From Gammaproteobacteria bacterium (GTDB lineage: Bacteria; Pseudomonadota; Gammaproteobacteria; Ga0077536): 64,000 nt of DNA. A program made the position numbers and the translations under genes. Each line of letters starts with the position of its first letter. Position 1 is the stretch's first letter. The notes under the pieces were generated by a model that was not told where the DNA came from, did no database searches, and was given only the letters and a program-made list of their open reading frames with translations. Where the stretch lies: NCBI GenBank assembly GCA_021773835.1, contig JAJFJQ010000073.1, positions 248,001-312,000 of the forward strand. Reading direction: 5' to 3'. Positions 18,063 through 28,111 of this stretch are shown one piece after another.

Positions 18063-18584
18063 ATGAATTCTCGTAGACCGGCTTGCGGCAGAGCGGTGTT
18101 GGCCATCGCGGTGTTAGTAGGGCTGAGTGTGTTTTTCGATACCTTTGCCGTGGAAGATGAGGTCGAACTGCTTTCTGATTGGACGCTATTGGGGGCAGAC
18201 GGAGTGCCCGTTAATTTTTACGAAGACAGCGCTATGCGCCCGGCCGTTTTACTGTTTTGGGCGACCTGGTGTCCATATTGTCGACAGTTGATGCCGCATC
18301 TCGAGCAGTTACGTCAGGAGTTTGCACCAACGGTACGCTTCTACGCCTTGAACATTTGGGAAGATGGCGATCCAGTGACGTATTTGGCGGATAACGGTTA
18401 CGGGCTTCAATTACTACTCGAAGCAGATGCCGTCGCGAAAGGCTACGGCATTACGGGAACCCCCGGTTTACTCGTTATCGATCAGAATCGAAGCGTTATC
18501 TATATGCGTAAATCGGGTACCACGCCCGACCAGGTTGCATCCGATGTGCGAGCCGCACTGACTCAACGTGTGAACAAAAACTAG
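18063..18584 (+). CDS. TlpA-like periplasmic thioredoxin
   Basis: A 173-residue exported thioredoxin-fold protein. After a signal sequence (about 8-30), the redox site WATWCPYCRQLMPHL carries a CPYC motif near residue 78, and TGTPGLLVID near 140 gives the cis-proline loop. Such proteins reduce or oxidise disulfides in the periplasm, often for cytochrome c maturation or MsrA/B systems. The ATG at 18063 has GGAGG five bases upstream and is preferred over 18024. The gene lies 77 bases before msrA on the same strand, which would fit a methionine/cysteine repair context. Confidence 0.87.
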   Translation: MNSRRPACGRAVLAIAVLVGLSVFFDTFAVEDEVELLSDWTLLGADGVPVNFYEDSAMRPAVLLFWATWCPYCRQLMPHLEQLRQEFAPTVRFYALNIWEDGDPVTYLADNGYGLQLLLEADAVAKGYGITGTPGLLVIDQNRSVIYMRKSGTTPDQVASDVRAALTQRVNKN

Positions 18585-18661
18585 CGAACCTTGGCTTTGT
18601 CGATTTGACTTGATTTCACCAGCCGCAGAGTTACTCTTCCCGATATCTAAGAATATGTGAG

Positions 18662-19309
18662 ATGCAGATGCACGGATTAAGAGCAAAACAAACAATTCCG
18701 GCAGCGGCCGACGCGCTGCCAGGGCGTGTGGAGTCAATGCCGGTCGCCCCGACGCATTTCGTGCTCGGGACCCCGATGCAGCCGGATCCGACACTATCGA
18801 TGGACTATGCGCTATTTGGTATGGGGTGTTTTTGGGGCGTCGAGCGGTGTTTCTGGAAGCTGGAAGGTGTCCATACAACGGCAGTTGGATATGCCGGCGG
18901 CCATACGCCTAACCCAAGCTACCAAGAGGTCTGCAGCGGTATGACGGGACACAACGAAGTCGTTCGGATCGCGTACGACCCGGCGATTCTGTCTTACCGG
19001 GAACTACTGCAGGTTTTTTGGGAGGAGCACGATCCCACCCAGGGTATGCGCCAAGGCAACGATGTCGGTACTCAATACCGCTCAGGAATTTATTGCTTTA
19101 ATGACGAACAGATGGCCGTGGCCCAAGATTCTCGACATGACTTTCAAGCCGCGTTAGATGCAGCTGGCTTTGGATCGATAACGACTGAAATTGTCACCGT
19201 GCCCGAGTTTTATTTTGCCGAAGACTACCATCAACAATATCTGGCGAAGAACCCCGGCGGCTATTGTGGGATGGGTGGCACGGGCGTGCGATTAGCGGTC
19301 ACGGCGTAG
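18662..19309 (+). CDS. msrA: Peptide-methionine (S)-S-oxide reductase MsrA
   Basis: The 215-residue protein contains the MsrA catalytic motif GMGCFWGVE near residue 59, the [24 protein letters not shown] block and [18 protein letters not shown]. It reduces methionine-S-sulfoxide; the recycling cysteine is likely in the C-terminal GGYCGMGG. No signal peptide is present, although there is an N-terminal extension of about 50 residues like E. coli MsrA. Its 3' end overlaps the 3' end of the convergent serine hydrolase gene by 11 bases. Confidence 0.96.
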   Translation: MQMHGLRAKQTIPAAADALPGRVESMPVAPTHFVLGTPMQPDPTLSMDYALFGMGCFWGVERCFWKLEGVHTTAVGYAGGHTPNPSYQEVCSGMTGHNEVVRIAYDPAILSYRELLQVFWEEHDPTQGMRQGNDVGTQYRSGIYCFNDEQMAVAQDSRHDFQAALDAAGFGSITTEIVTVPEFYFAEDYHQQYLAKNPGGYCGMGGTGVRLAVTA

Positions 19310-20732
19310 TTGCTGCGTTGCAGGGCGCAAGCGAGTCGTCTTTTAGCCGCTTAACATAGTTGCCAAAATCACCCTGTAGAAATATTTGATCCCCGCAGGG
19401 GATAAACGCGATCGTCGCGACCGTTTGTCCGGTGCGGCGAAAGTGCCAATTCGTTACCGGCACTAACGCACGGCGGCGGCCATTCGGTGTGGACGTTTGC
19501 AGGGTTCCGTCGGAGGATAGTGAGACCTCGATGAGGTTTTTTGCGCTTGGCTCACCGAAACGGGCAGTTTCTTGCCGGTAGGTGCCGATCAGGTTTTGCG
19601 GTTGACCATTGCCGAGCGTCACCGACGCGTGAGGTTCCACGGTTGTGTTGCGAATGATTTTATCTTCAATTTTCCGTCGCATCTCGAGTAACGCATCATT
19701 ATTGAAAGCGTTGATCGCGACAAAATAGCCCTGCTTAGATTCCAAGGAAAAAGCAAAGTAGGCGAGATAGCCGTCTGCATCACCGCCGTGACCAAAAAAA
19801 GAAACGCCGCCGCGCTGATATTGATAGATCCCTAGCCCATAGCCGTAGGCCAATCCTGACCGGGCCGCGAGTGTCGTTTGCGGTCTTCGCATGCGTCCCA
19901 TCGCTGCTCTTGACACAAGCCTCGTTGAACCATGTTGTCCTTCGTTCAGAAATAGTTGGACGAATGGCAGCATGTCACGCGGGCTCACACTGATGGCCCC
20001 GAATCCACGATACAAGGTGTGCCAATAGTCAATTGGGGTGCGGCCGTCACGGTCGTAGCCGGCGATAAGTCGCTGACGATCTGCCTTCGATACAATGAAC
20101 CGCGCACTACTCATACCCAAACGGGCAAAGATCTCATCCGCTACGAAGGTCTCGTACGGTCGTTCGCTGACTTTCTCGATAACTAAGCTCACGATGCCCG
20201 CGCCGCTGTTTGAGTATGAAGAGTGCAAACCGGGTGGCCACGCAAGACGTCTTGATTCCGGGTCAATTTGGAATGCGTCTTCGAGCGCTACGGGTCGATT
20301 AAAGTCGAATTCCCTTTTAGACAGGTCTCGCAAGCCGCCGGTGTGCTCGATCAAATGTACGATCTTGACGGGGCGCTGGTCCGACCATTGATTCACGAAC
20401 GGTGGATCCGGCAGTACCTCCGAGACCGGATTGTCGAGCGCCAGCAGGTTGCGCTCTTCCAATAATATTGCCGCCAGTGCCGTAAACGATTTGGTGATGG
20501 ATCCGATCCGTACGAGATGATCGAGCGTAAAGCGTTCTGTCGTATCGGTTCGCGTGGTGCCGAGAGCCTCAATTTCTTCAATGGCCCTGGCTGAAACGAC
20601 GAAGTAGGCCGTCGCTGAAATCCCGTGGTGTGTGCGGATCGATTCGATGGCATCGCTGAGCTCGGTGGCAAGGGCAGCTGGGCCACAGCCGATGCCAATG
20701 ATCAAAAGGACGACGAGTCGAATGCTCAGCAT
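19299..20732 (-). CDS. Serine hydrolase (class C beta-lactamase / PBP4-like fold)
   Basis: A 477-residue exported protein: signal sequence in the first 25 residues, then a penicillin-binding fold. The nucleophile is in [13 protein letters not shown] (SxxK near residue 77), the YxN motif is YSNSGAG near 165, and the third box is FGHGGDADG near 318. A C-terminal domain of about 110 residues resembles the lipocalin-like tail of many such hydrolases. Family members include esterases, D-aminopeptidases and beta-lactamases, so the substrate is open. I chose ATG 20732 over TTG 20741. Confidence 0.88.
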   Translation of the reverse strand: MLSIRLVVLLIIGIGCGPAALATELSDAIESIRTHHGISATAYFVVSARAIEEIEALGTTRTDTTERFTLDHLVRIGSITKSFTALAAILLEERNLLALDNPVSEVLPDPPFVNQWSDQRPVKIVHLIEHTGGLRDLSKREFDFNRPVALEDAFQIDPESRRLAWPPGLHSSYSNSGAGIVSLVIEKVSERPYETFVADEIFARLGMSSARFIVSKADRQRLIAGYDRDGRTPIDYWHTLYRGFGAISVSPRDMLPFVQLFLNEGQHGSTRLVSRAAMGRMRRPQTTLAARSGLAYGYGLGIYQYQRGGVSFFGHGGDADGYLAYFAFSLESKQGYFVAINAFNNDALLEMRRKIEDKIIRNTTVEPHASVTLGNGQPQNLIGTYRQETARFGEPSAKNLIEVSLSSDGTLQTSTPNGRRRALVPVTNWHFRRTGQTVATIAFIPCGDQIFLQGDFGNYVKRLKDDSLAPCNAATTP

Positions 20733-20861
20733 AACGAACAAATTGGAGTAGGCCTTACATCAGCAAATCACATTCAGTTCAAAATATGAAGCTGCAAGGA
20801 CGATAAACGAATTCGGAGCGATACGTGCTCCAATCATTCGGCTATGTAAAAACCCAACGCG

Positions 20862-20883
20862 ACGTAGCCCTTTCGGACTACGT
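20862..20883 (-). terminator. Candidate terminator after the PEP-CTERM-type gene
   Basis: ACGTAG at 20862-20867 pairs with CTACGT at 20878-20883; two more GC pairs continue across one mismatch around a short loop. On the minus strand the hairpin is followed, nine bases on, by a run of five T. It lies 37 bases beyond the stop of the PEP-CTERM-type gene, as expected for its terminator. Confidence 0.45.
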
Positions 20884-20919
20884 GCAGCGGGCGGGGAGGG
20901 AGCTATTGAATGCCGATGT

Positions 20920-21549
20920 CTAGACGGCTGAATTCAGTGCCGGTACGGCACGTCGAGAGAAACCTAAGAATCCAATCGCGGAGGCCATCAAGACCACTGA
21001 ATTTGGAATCGGAACTGCCGCCGGAGGCGGCATCGAAGCTAGAAAGCTATCAATTTGCGCGAATTGGGCCCCACTTAGTCCGGGGCCGGCGTTGAAGCCG
21101 CCGTTGAAGAAGGCGGAACGAACCAGTGTACGTGCGCCGGAACCCTGAATAGTCGCGCTAACGCCGTCCCAAAGGACAGCGGCAAACTGATATTGAAAAA
21201 CGCTGCTACCGAATAGACCACCACCAACCACGTAATCGAAACCGATCGTTATAGGCGCACTCGTGCCGGCACCACCGCCGCTCGTTATTCCGGGAGCCGT
21301 AAGAGCCCAGGCGCTATTCGCGACGGGGCTGCCAAACGGGTCGGAATCTAAGCTCCACCCGCTGAGGCTACTGAAGTCGCTAGCACCGAGATCAAAGGTC
21401 ATGTCCAAGGAGTCGACGGCCCAAAGGAAAATGGCGTTAACTGCCGCTGGCTTCGTGCGGGTTTCGCTCGTTATCGCGGCCTCAGCCGTGCCGAGGACGG
21501 ATGCGGCTAAGAGGACTAACAGCGCAATTCTTAGGGTATTGGACTTCAT
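20920..21549 (-). CDS. Exported protein with PEP-CTERM-type (VPxP) sorting tail
   Basis: The 209-residue protein has a signal peptide (about 6-25, ending GTAEA) and a low-complexity Gly/Ser/Ala middle. The C-terminal tail has the three-part PEP-CTERM layout: AVPIPNSV, a hydrophobic helix (VLMASAIGFLGF) and a basic pair RR, with nine further residues. Proteins with this tail are processed by exosortases and linked to extracellular polymer. The variant resembles the VPLPA type. No exosortase is in the window. The ATG at 21549 has GGAG upstream; a longer frame to 21756 lacks support. Confidence 0.75.
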   Translation of the reverse strand: MKSNTLRIALLVLLAASVLGTAEAAITSETRTKPAAVNAIFLWAVDSLDMTFDLGASDFSSLSGWSLDSDPFGSPVANSAWALTAPGITSGGGAGTSAPITIGFDYVVGGGLFGSSVFQYQFAAVLWDGVSATIQGSGARTLVRSAFFNGGFNAGPGLSGAQFAQIDSFLASMPPPAAVPIPNSVVLMASAIGFLGFSRRAVPALNSAV

Positions 21550-22020
21550 TTTTCTTAATTCTCCAGCGTTGTTTCGCATGACTGCCTGACTGGAATTGAG
21601 CAATTGGTGGGCCAGATCTGCCGCTGCCGAGTTAATTGACGAGAAAAACGTGATCGTCGTCCTCCGATCGGTGCCATAGTGTGTGCGACCGCACAAAAAT
21701 TGGCAGTTTTCTGGCAGATGGAAAGCGTGGAATGCACTGTGCGGTGTCCGGCGCAATCATCGGTTCTTTGGGATGGGTGCCGTCTTACGTCACCTTATGA
21801 CACTCGACGGCGACATTGGTTGACTGGCTCGACCACGATGTGGTGAGGCGGATCCGTAAGAAATTCCGGTTGATGGCTGCCGGCATAGAACCACGCCAAG
21901 TTACCGGCGCGATGGGTTCGGTATTGCTTAAACAAGCACGCCCGAGCGGGATGTTATTCGATGGTGGTAGACATATCATATGAGCCACCACCACAGAGAT
22001 AGCTGTTTGGGGGACATTCA
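21550..22020. other. Divergent intergenic region with a nested inverted repeat
   Basis: This 471-base stretch between the divergent PEP-CTERM-type and NTF2-like genes has no convincing gene. It must hold both promoters, which I could not place. The right end contains a nested inverted repeat annotated separately. Confidence 0.45.
21962..21993. repeat. Nested inverted repeat upstream of the NTF2-like gene
   Basis: TGGTGGT at 21962-21968 is the reverse complement of ACCACCA at 21987-21993. Between them lies the palindrome CATAT-C-ATATG (21972-21982). It is 28 bases before the ATG at 22021, a position suited to an operator or an mRNA leader hairpin. Function is unknown. Confidence 0.4.
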
Positions 22021-22458
22021 ATGGAACGTGTAAGCATTGGATTAATTTCTTTAATTCTATTTTGTTGGAGTATTTCGATGACTAGTGCAGATGAATCGAT
22101 CACAGATCACGACGCCATAAAGGAAACGATTGGTAATTACTTTGACGGTCTCCGGCTTGCAGATCGGTCACGTTTGGAAGCGGCATTTGCCGTCGAATAC
22201 GCCCACATGAAGGGCTATGTCAAAAACAAGCAAGGTCAGTTGGTTGAGTCGTCGCGCCCGATGAATGAAGTTATCGACGAATGGGTAGCGCGCGATCCGA
22301 ATCCAGACTTGAAGGGCAGCATTGTCTCAATCAATATCTACAGCGACATTGCGGCGCAAGCGACGTTCGATTTTAACGGGATCTATACCGATGCATTTCA
22401 ACTCGCCAAGATTAACGGCCAGTGGAAAATCATGAATAAGTTCTATATAGATCAATGA
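22021..22458 (+). CDS. Exported NTF2-like protein (lumazine-binding-like family)
   Basis: A 145-residue protein with a signal sequence (about 5-23) followed by an NTF2-type cone fold: DHDAIKETIGNYFDGLRLADRS, EYAHMKGYV, then IYSDIAAQATFDF and the terminal INGQWKIMNKFYID strand. This arrangement is seen in the 'putative lumazine-binding' group of small secreted or periplasmic proteins; no catalytic role is established. It lies 63 bases before the AhpD-like gene on the same strand and may be co-transcribed. Confidence 0.7.
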   Translation: MERVSIGLISLILFCWSISMTSADESITDHDAIKETIGNYFDGLRLADRSRLEAAFAVEYAHMKGYVKNKQGQLVESSRPMNEVIDEWVARDPNPDLKGSIVSINIYSDIAAQATFDFNGIYTDAFQLAKINGQWKIMNKFYIDQ

Positions 22459-22521
22459 TCGCCCTAACGATCACATTGGTCCACGAAAATTCGCCAATCG
22501 TTTTGTAGTAGATAATTAATT

Positions 22522-23175
22522 ATGCCGAAACTGGATTCACTCTCACGCTCTGAATATATTGCTAAAGTTGGGCTTTACGAAAAATGGGCGCCAGCGGCCT
22601 TCGCTGCATTTAATAAGTTTGCCGGAGCTGCTTTCGCCGATGGCGTTTTATCAAACAAAGACAAAGAGGTCATTGCGGTCGGTTGTGCGCACAGTTTGCG
22701 ATGTCCCTACTGTATTGACTATCACATTAAGTTGGCGCTCGAAGCCGGCGCATCAAAAGATGAGATGGCGGAGGCGATATGGGTTGCTATCGCGATGGGC
22801 GCGGGCGCCTGCTTCGCGCATGCTGCGGTTGCGATGAGGACACTAAACGGCGTTTCGGGAGATTTCTACGCAAGCGATGAGAATGCGGCTATCAACGAAT
22901 TTTCGTCCTTAGTCCCGCAAGCCTCCGCGAGTTATTCGGAATTTAAGCACACCGCATTTTCCGCGGGAGTCTTAACGGCGGAGTTTAAACAGCTGATCGC
23001 GATTGCCTGCGCGCATAATACTCGGTGCCCATTTTGCATCGAGCATCATATCGAACAAGCGCAAGCCTTGGACCAGCCGAACACGGCAATCGCGGAAGCA
23101 ATATGGGTGGCGATTGAAATGGGTGCGGGCGCTTGTTTTGGGCATGCCGGGCTCGCGGCAGCAATCCTAGAATAA
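22522..23175 (+). CDS. Tandem carboxymuconolactone-decarboxylase/AhpD-like protein
   Basis: The 217-residue protein is an internal duplication of the AhpD-like fold. Copy one has CAHSLRCPYCIDYHI, copy two CAHNTRCPFCIEHHI, each with a CxxCxxxH redox motif; both are followed by near-identical EAIWVAIxMGAGACFxHA segments. Canonical family members carry one copy of about 110-150 residues and form oligomers. The motif fits alkylhydroperoxidase-type disulfide chemistry in the cytoplasm. No peroxiredoxin partner is adjacent. The pairing of two active sites in one chain suggests a dimer-fusion. Confidence 0.85.
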   Translation: MPKLDSLSRSEYIAKVGLYEKWAPAAFAAFNKFAGAAFADGVLSNKDKEVIAVGCAHSLRCPYCIDYHIKLALEAGASKDEMAEAIWVAIAMGAGACFAHAAVAMRTLNGVSGDFYASDENAAINEFSSLVPQASASYSEFKHTAFSAGVLTAEFKQLIAIACAHNTRCPFCIEHHIEQAQALDQPNTAIAEAIWVAIEMGAGACFGHAGLAAAILE

Positions 23176-23207
23176 AAAAGCGCGATAACCGTAACGCGAT
23201 CGATCTT

Positions 23208-26200
23208 CTACTCCGCGGCCAGACTCCAGCGACGGTCTAAGGCCAAGAACTCACTCTCCGGTACGGGTTTGGAGAATAAAAAGCCCTGGAATCCGTCACA
23301 TCCGTGTTCGCGGAGGAAATTCAGCTGGGTCTCTGTTTCAACGCCCTCTGCGATCGTTTGTAGATGTAGATTTCTACCCATGCCTATTATCGTTTCGGCA
23401 ATGACCGTATCGTTAGGATCCTGTAGGACATTTGTCACAAATGAACGGTCGATTTTCAACTGATCGAGCGGTAGACGCGATAAATACGACAACGAGGAAT
23501 ACCCAACGCCGAAATCATCAACCGAAAAACGGATGCCGATATCCCTTAGCTCTTCCATCTTGCGCGCCGTTTCTTCGAAGTTTTCTATAACGGTTCCTTC
23601 GGTCACTTCAATAACCAGTAGTTCTGGCGGCACCCCCGCGGATACTAATCCTCGGGTAATTTCGCGAACAAAATTTGGCGAACGAAACTGCCGAGAACTA
23701 ACATTAACGGCAAGATGATGCAGAAACAGCGTTTTGTTATGTTCCCAACAACGTAGACATTCTAGCGCTTGTTCGAACACCCACCGCCCGATTTCCAATA
23801 TGAGGCCCGATTCTTCGGCAATTGGAATAAAGTCCGCGGGTGAGACATAACCGCGAGACGGGTGGTTCCATCGCAGCAAGGTTTCTGCTGCAAAGATTTC
23901 GCCACTGACGTTATATTGCGGTTGATAATGAAGTTGGAGTTCTCCGCGCTCCGCGGCGGTTCGGAGGTCTCTCTCTAGGCTCAGCCGCAACTGCGCTTCC
24001 GTGTGCATCCCGGGATGGAAGAATTTCGTAATGTTGCGGCCGTCGGCCTTGCCTTGATACATCGCGGAATCGGCTTGTTGCAACACCGCTTCTACGGTCT
24101 TTCCGTCTTCGGGAAATAGCGTAACGCCGATGGTCGGCGTGACGGTGAGTTGATGATCGTCAACGTCGTAGGACCTGCCTAACTCGGCGTGAATTTTTTC
24201 AGCAACACGGCGAGCCTGGTCCACGGATTTGCCAGGATCTCGACCAAGCTCAGGCAGCACAACGACAAATTCGTCGCCTCCGAGTCGCGCAATCGTGTCT
24301 TCCTGGCGCATGAGATGGGTAAGACGTTTCGCTACCTCAACGAGCAGTGCATCCCCCACCGCATGCCCTAATGAGTCATTTATGTTCTTAAAGTTATCGA
24401 GATCGATAAACAGCAACGCACCAGTCGCACCATGGCGGCGAGAGTGCGAAATGTTAGATTCGAGTTGTTCCATCAAATATCGGCGATTTGGCAACTGGGT
24501 CAACGGGTCATAGAGCGCTAATCGTTCCGCATCGGCGAGTGCTTGTTTAAGCTCTGAAACATCAGTGAAATTTTCTACATAGTGGGTAATGGCACCAGTG
24601 TTATCGCGTACCGCGGTTATCGTATGCCATGCGGAAAATGCATTTCCGTCGGCACGGTAGCTCGTCTGCTCTCCGTCCCAGGTTCCGGTACGCTCGACCG
24701 TCTCCCAGATGGTGGTTTGTTCACCGGTATCACTATGATGTCGCGCGAAATGCGCCGGTGATGTGCCAATAACTTCGTCATCATTGTATCCAGTGATGGT
24801 TTTATAAGCCTTGTTTACCCGAAGAATGCGTTTATTGGAATCGCGAATCACCAAGGCCTCATGGGTTTCGAATGCGGTCGCGGCGAGTTTCAACTGTTGC
24901 TCCGCCTCAAACTGACTCGTGATGTCTTTTAGTACGGTTATTGTTACGGGGATCCCTTCGGAGGACACGGTCCGTACCGCGCTGTGGGCGACTCTGATGG
25001 CCATTCCATCCTTGCATACGAATCTTAATGGGAGGTCATCTACAGCGTTAGGGTTTGCTACGTCTCGAGACATTGCTAGATAGCGATACCGAACGTCTGG
25101 CGCAAAGTAGTCGGCAAGCGTGGTACCAATCGATTCCGATACTGAAAATCCGGTCGCCTCGATCCATGCGTTGTTGACGTCGGTGATTTTACCCGTCTCA
25201 TCCACCGTACAAATAATTACCGGTACGTTATCGTACGTCGTTCGGTAACGTTCCTCACTTTGCGCGAGCGCAAGTTCGCGGTACTCACGTTGCAGTTCAA
25301 CGGCCGCGCTTTCTGCAACGATATCGAGAACGGACCGTGCGTATTCGGGATCTTGTAACGGCTTGACGTCGAGCAGGGCAAATATCCCGATCAATTCACC
25401 ATCACCGTCGAGAAGGCGCTTGCCCACATAGCTCTCGAGGCCGCTTTCTACCAAACTATGGTTCCCGGGGAACGCCGCCTGGACATTATCTTGATAAATG
25501 CAAAAGTCGCTTTCGGCGACCACTGCGCAGGGTGTGTTTTCGATTTCGTAGGTGCTCCATTGGAGACCCGGGTTGTCCGGAAATGTGGAGACGATCGTGG
25601 CGGTCCTGCCATCGCCATTAAGCTTGGCTACCGTCGCGACGCTAATCCCAGTGAGTTCCACCGCACCTTGCGCCAGCGCATCGAGTAGTCGGCCGTTACC
25701 TCGGCCGCTGATGCACTCGGCAAATTTCTCCAACTGTTTTTCGTGACGTCGCTTTCCCGTCACATCGTGCGAAATGGCAAGGACGCCGACAGTATTTTCC
25801 GATTCGTCGAGCAGTGGTACCTTGCTCGTGTCGATCAGGTGTTCTACACCGCGGGCGTCGACGAAGGTGTGCTCTACTTGAAACATTGCTTCGCCTGCTT
25901 GCATAACCTCGCGATCGACCGACTGGTAGATGCTCGCATTTTCTGCCCACGGCATATCGGCATCAGATAATCCGACGATTTCACTCGCGTCGGCAAAACC
26001 TGCGTTTAAGGCAAATTGTCGATTGGCCCCGAGGTATCGGCTGTCTGTATCCTTCCAGTGCACGAAATCGGGAATGGTGTCGAGTACCAGCTTAAGGAAA
26101 CGACGCGATTCTAATAATTCTTGTTCGACCGCCTTTTGCTGTTGGATGTCGACATAAGTTCCAACGAGAAAAGTTGCACGCCCACGACTATCGCGTTCGA

Positions 26201-27704
26201 CGACGACGGTTCGTTCCATTACCCAAAGGTACTCGCCATTCTTGCATTTGAATCGGTATTCTACGGAATAGTCATTGTCGGGACCCTTGAGCACCTTAGC
26301 GACGGCAGTTTTTAGTGATTCAAAATCATCCGGATGAACCAAACTTGCCATATCAACGCTGACATTTTTGATATCGCCTTTGCTATATCCATACAAGGCA
26401 TACCAACTGTCAGAAAATTTGACAGTATCGGATTGTGGACGCCATTCATGCTGTCCTTGGCGACCGTTCTTTAATGCGATTTCTAATCGTTGCTGGTGTG
26501 CTTTTTGATCCGTTATGTCCGTGTGGGTGCCGACCATGCGGACGATTCGCCCATCGCTGTCGTATTCCATCGATTGCCCAAGGGCAAGTAGTGTCCGATA
26601 GCTCCCATCTCGCATGCGTACCCGTTGCTCTTCAGAAAAGATCGACGAATGCCCACACAAATAATCGATAAGCGCATCTCGAACGCGATCGCGATCTTCT
26701 GGGTGGGTCAGGGCGCTAAATTGATGTCCGCTTATGACCGGAGTTGTCAGGTCTGACTCGTCGAGATAATCGACATGTCCAGTGATGGATAACTCATCAG
26801 TTGCCGGCTTCCACTCCCAGATACCGTGCTGCGAGCTTTCAAGCGCGAAATTCAGCTTGGATGTGCTGTCGTGCAGTGCGTCTTGAACTTTCTTTAACGC
26901 AGTAATGTCCGTCGTGGTACCCGTAATTCGCAGTGCACGGCCGTGCTCGTCGCGCTCAGCAACTCTGGCGCGGACCAGGCAATGCAGGTAGTGGCCGTCC
27001 TTGTGTCGCATGCGCTGCTGGATATCATATAGTTCGATCTGACCTTTTAGAGCTTTGATGAGTGTTTCTTGAGCGGATTTGACCTCATCCGGATGCGCAA
27101 ATGCAGAAATGCTCTGAAGTTCTTTAGTCACCTCGGATTGGGAGTAGCCAAACAATTCGTACCAGCTTCGCGGCAGCGACAAAGTGTTCTCTGCCACCTT
27201 CCACTCCCATGAGCATTGGCTGGAGCTTTCGAGGATGAGATCGAGTTCAGATTCTTTCCGAGCCAATCGCGCTTCCATGGCTTTTGCCGTAGATATATCC
27301 ACATGTGACCCGGTAACTAGCATTGCGTCACCGGTGGCGGCTCGGGTAACGCCACGCCCATGGGTAGTGATCCAGCAGTAGCTGCCATCGCGCTCACGGT
27401 ATCGATAGTCAATCTCGAAATGATCGGAGACGCCCGTTACCACCGAGCGCAAGGCCTGGTTAAAGCCTTCGCGATCGCCCGGATGAATGCGTTCCACGAG
27501 CGTTTCAAGCGCGCTTGGGCAGGAGGCGCCATCGATGAGGTACGGCTCCGGTGGTTCCCACTCGCAATAACGTCCGCTCGTCGGTTCCCATTCCCATAGC
27601 CGATTGCGCTGGCCATGGGGAACGACCTTACCTGAGATGGCTAGTGGGGCCGGTTGATTGCGCTGATCCCGCTGGGTGCGATGCATCGGTCGAGTAGCAG
27701 ACAT
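23208..27704 (-). CDS. Multi-PAS/GAF GGDEF-EAL c-di-GMP protein
   Basis: A 1498-residue soluble-looking protein with no membrane helix. By eye the order is five PAS domains (about 30-140, 150-270, 280-400, 405-525, 535-655; most of PAS_3 type with HPDDR/HPEDR and DGSY motifs and PAC ends), one GAF domain (about 665-810), two more PAS domains (about 820-945, 945-1065), GGDEF (about 1070-1235) and EAL (about 1245-1490). The cyclase motif LGGDEF is intact. The EAL signature reads AETLLRW, keeping the metal-binding Glu, and DDFGVGYSSL is intact, so both synthesis and hydrolysis of c-di-GMP are possible. It is a lone gene, divergent from the AlkB-like gene. Confidence 0.93.
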   Translation of the reverse strand: MSATRPMHRTQRDQRNQPAPLAISGKVVPHGQRNRLWEWEPTSGRYCEWEPPEPYLIDGASCPSALETLVERIHPGDREGFNQALRSVVTGVSDHFEIDYRYRERDGSYCWITTHGRGVTRAATGDAMLVTGSHVDISTAKAMEARLARKESELDLILESSSQCSWEWKVAENTLSLPRSWYELFGYSQSEVTKELQSISAFAHPDEVKSAQETLIKALKGQIELYDIQQRMRHKDGHYLHCLVRARVAERDEHGRALRITGTTTDITALKKVQDALHDSTSKLNFALESSQHGIWEWKPATDELSITGHVDYLDESDLTTPVISGHQFSALTHPEDRDRVRDALIDYLCGHSSIFSEEQRVRMRDGSYRTLLALGQSMEYDSDGRIVRMVGTHTDITDQKAHQQRLEIALKNGRQGQHEWRPQSDTVKFSDSWYALYGYSKGDIKNVSVDMASLVHPDDFESLKTAVAKVLKGPDNDYSVEYRFKCKNGEYLWVMERTVVVERDSRGRATFLVGTYVDIQQQKAVEQELLESRRFLKLVLDTIPDFVHWKDTDSRYLGANRQFALNAGFADASEIVGLSDADMPWAENASIYQSVDREVMQAGEAMFQVEHTFVDARGVEHLIDTSKVPLLDESENTVGVLAISHDVTGKRRHEKQLEKFAECISGRGNGRLLDALAQGAVELTGISVATVAKLNGDGRTATIVSTFPDNPGLQWSTYEIENTPCAVVAESDFCIYQDNVQAAFPGNHSLVESGLESYVGKRLLDGDGELIGIFALLDVKPLQDPEYARSVLDIVAESAAVELQREYRELALAQSEERYRTTYDNVPVIICTVDETGKITDVNNAWIEATGFSVSESIGTTLADYFAPDVRYRYLAMSRDVANPNAVDDLPLRFVCKDGMAIRVAHSAVRTVSSEGIPVTITVLKDITSQFEAEQQLKLAATAFETHEALVIRDSNKRILRVNKAYKTITGYNDDEVIGTSPAHFARHHSDTGEQTTIWETVERTGTWDGEQTSYRADGNAFSAWHTITAVRDNTGAITHYVENFTDVSELKQALADAERLALYDPLTQLPNRRYLMEQLESNISHSRRHGATGALLFIDLDNFKNINDSLGHAVGDALLVEVAKRLTHLMRQEDTIARLGGDEFVVVLPELGRDPGKSVDQARRVAEKIHAELGRSYDVDDHQLTVTPTIGVTLFPEDGKTVEAVLQQADSAMYQGKADGRNITKFFHPGMHTEAQLRLSLERDLRTAAERGELQLHYQPQYNVSGEIFAAETLLRWNHPSRGYVSPADFIPIAEESGLILEIGRWVFEQALECLRCWEHNKTLFLHHLAVNVSSRQFRSPNFVREITRGLVSAGVPPELLVIEVTEGTVIENFEETARKMEELRDIGIRFSVDDFGVGYSSLSYLSRLPLDQLKIDRSFVTNVLQDPNDTVIAETIIGMGRNLHLQTIAEGVETETQLNFLREHGCDGFQGFLFSKPVPESEFLALDRRWSLAAE

Positions 27705-28111
27705 AGTAGTGCCGTTAAGTTTAGGGCTTCGTAAAATTGTAGAGTATTGTTAAATAATTTCAATAGTTTATGAAGTTTATCTAGAAATTATATACATTCA
27801 CAGGTAAGGGCGCTTAGAGTGATTCGGCCGCCTAAGGCGCGCCTGTGGACGCGTTGCTAATAGCACGTTGCAAGCGTCCGGTACGCTGCCGTATCGAGGT
27901 TGTCGGCTGCTCACGACCATAGCTAAAGTCAATCAAGCGCAAGAGTCGCCATCTTTTAGCCGGTCTAATCGACCAAATGCGTGATCGTTGTCGAATCTGT
28001 AGCGTGCTCGCGCTTCGATTCGTGACAGAGTTGTTAAATATTGATTCTTTCCCTGTCTATACTTTCTTCGCGGTTCCCGGAGTAGGGACCACAAGGAGAG
28101 GAGCAGGAGCA
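27705..28111. other. Divergent intergenic region between the c-di-GMP and AlkB-like genes
   Basis: This 407-base stretch holds no convincing gene. The left 90 bases are AT-rich and probably carry the promoter of the c-di-GMP gene. A TATACT that could be a -10 element lies about 45 bases before the AlkB-like ATG, but I see no -35 element at correct spacing. Confidence 0.4.
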
